Shown: one piece after another, positions 5,379 to 5,676 of the stretch
Position numbering within the stretch: the first letter of the stretch is position 1
Layout of the letters: the number at the start of each line of letters is the position of its first letter
DNA from: an uncultured Clostridia bacterium
Lineage (GTDB): Bacteria > Bacillota > Clostridia > Oscillospirales > Ruminococcaceae
Assembly: GCA_947177695.1 (NCBI GenBank)
Contig: CAMWVO010000151.1
Span: 1 to 5,676, forward strand
DNA: 5,676 nt
Reading direction: 5' to 3'
Notes under the pieces: model-generated
Databases searched by the model: none
Told to the model about the DNA's origin: nothing
The model's input: only the letters and a program-made list of their open reading frames with translations
Translations under genes and position numbers: made by a program

Positions 5379-5676
5379 TTATAATACTTTTTTATGGTTT
5401 TTATTTTCTCGCCATTGCCGTTCCTGCTCCACAAACTTTGAAATATAGTCCCCCTGCGAAATTTCATAATAGATCTTGACAATTTCGGAATATGTAGTAT
5501 ATCGTTTTTCCCAGTCGTGAAATTCGGCAGCAAGAGCCTCTGCATTTTTATCGATGTTGGCTTTTAATGTACGGACACGTTCAATATCGCTTTCATCGAA
5601 AACGTGAATACGTTCTACGGTTTGTGAAAAGATTTTCAGCTTTAGCTGTTCGGCGGCAGTAAGCTTCGATTTGGCT
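5379..5676 (-). CDS. C-terminal 98 residues of a helical protein, possibly a mobilisation relaxase
   Basis: An open frame enters from the right edge and ends with TAA at 5379-5381; its start lies outside the window. The visible 98 residues are highly charged and predicted helical throughout (many Glu, Lys and Arg with few Gly or Pro), ending EQERQWRENKNHKKVL. The stretch YYEISQGDYISKFVEQE reminds me of the C-terminal helical tails of MobA/MobL-type or integrative-element relaxases in Clostridia. The catalytic part is not visible, so this is a recollection of style rather than proof. It is co-directional with the tail-fibre-like gene, 190 bases upstream. If it is a relaxase, the DGR target sits on or next to a conjugative or mobilisable element. 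Confidence 0.6.
   Translation of the reverse strand, partial: AKSKLTAAEQLKLKIFSQTVERIHVFDESDIERVRTLKANIDKNAEALAAEFHDWEKRYTTYSEIVKIYYEISQGDYISKFVEQERQWRENKNHKKVL

Noticed and set aside
1..5676. CRISPR array, tRNA or rRNA, insertion sequence
   Set aside because: No direct-repeat/spacer periodicity, cloverleaf, rRNA-like sequence or transposase frame was seen on either strand.

Overview
The window looks like a piece of a moderately low-G+C Firmicutes genome, most likely a gut Clostridia (Oscillospiraceae/Ruminococcus-like). This rests on strong Gram-positive Shine-Dalgarno sequences, an AT-rich sigma-A promoter, and a phage-style tail-fibre protein next to what may be a mobilisation protein. 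A Kdo-making Negativicutes cannot be excluded. No rRNA or other decisive taxonomic marker is present.

Left part (about 1-3400, + strand): a compact nucleotide/cell-surface sugar operon. In order it holds the 3' end of kdsA (Kdo-8-phosphate synthase), kdsD (arabinose-5-phosphate isomerase, SIS + two CBS domains), a YhcH/TabA-family cupin-like gene whose start overlaps the kdsD stop, glf (UDP-galactopyranose mutase) and kdsC (Kdo-8-phosphate phosphatase). A textbook intrinsic terminator ends it at 3365-3400. Together KdsD, KdsA and KdsC convert ribulose-5-phosphate plus phosphoenolpyruvate to free Kdo. Glf supplies UDP-galactofuranose, so the product is probably a Kdo- and Galf-containing capsule or lipopolysaccharide. 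CMP-Kdo synthetase (kdsB) is not in view. The YhcH-type protein, whose relatives act on free sugars such as sialic acid, is a candidate Kdo (or A5P) anomerase.

Right part (about 3400-5676, - strand): a mobile-element-like segment convergent with the operon. It encodes a 538-residue protein with a phage baseplate/tail-fibre-like N-terminal half and a C-type-lectin/formylglycine-generating-enzyme fold. Its last 40 residues have the hallmark of a diversity-generating retroelement (DGR) variable region (GGNWNNG...NN...GFR). No template repeat or reverse transcriptase is found in the window, so this is an orphan or remote DGR target as far as can be seen. The gene has a near-consensus promoter and an attenuator-like hairpin in its leader. 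Upstream of it lies the C-terminus of a helical protein that faintly resembles mobilisation relaxases.

The first ~81 bases are anomalous. Read on the opposite strand they encode a KdsA-like segment that overlaps in content with the + strand kdsA fragment that follows, which suggests a fold-back chimera or inversion at a contig end.
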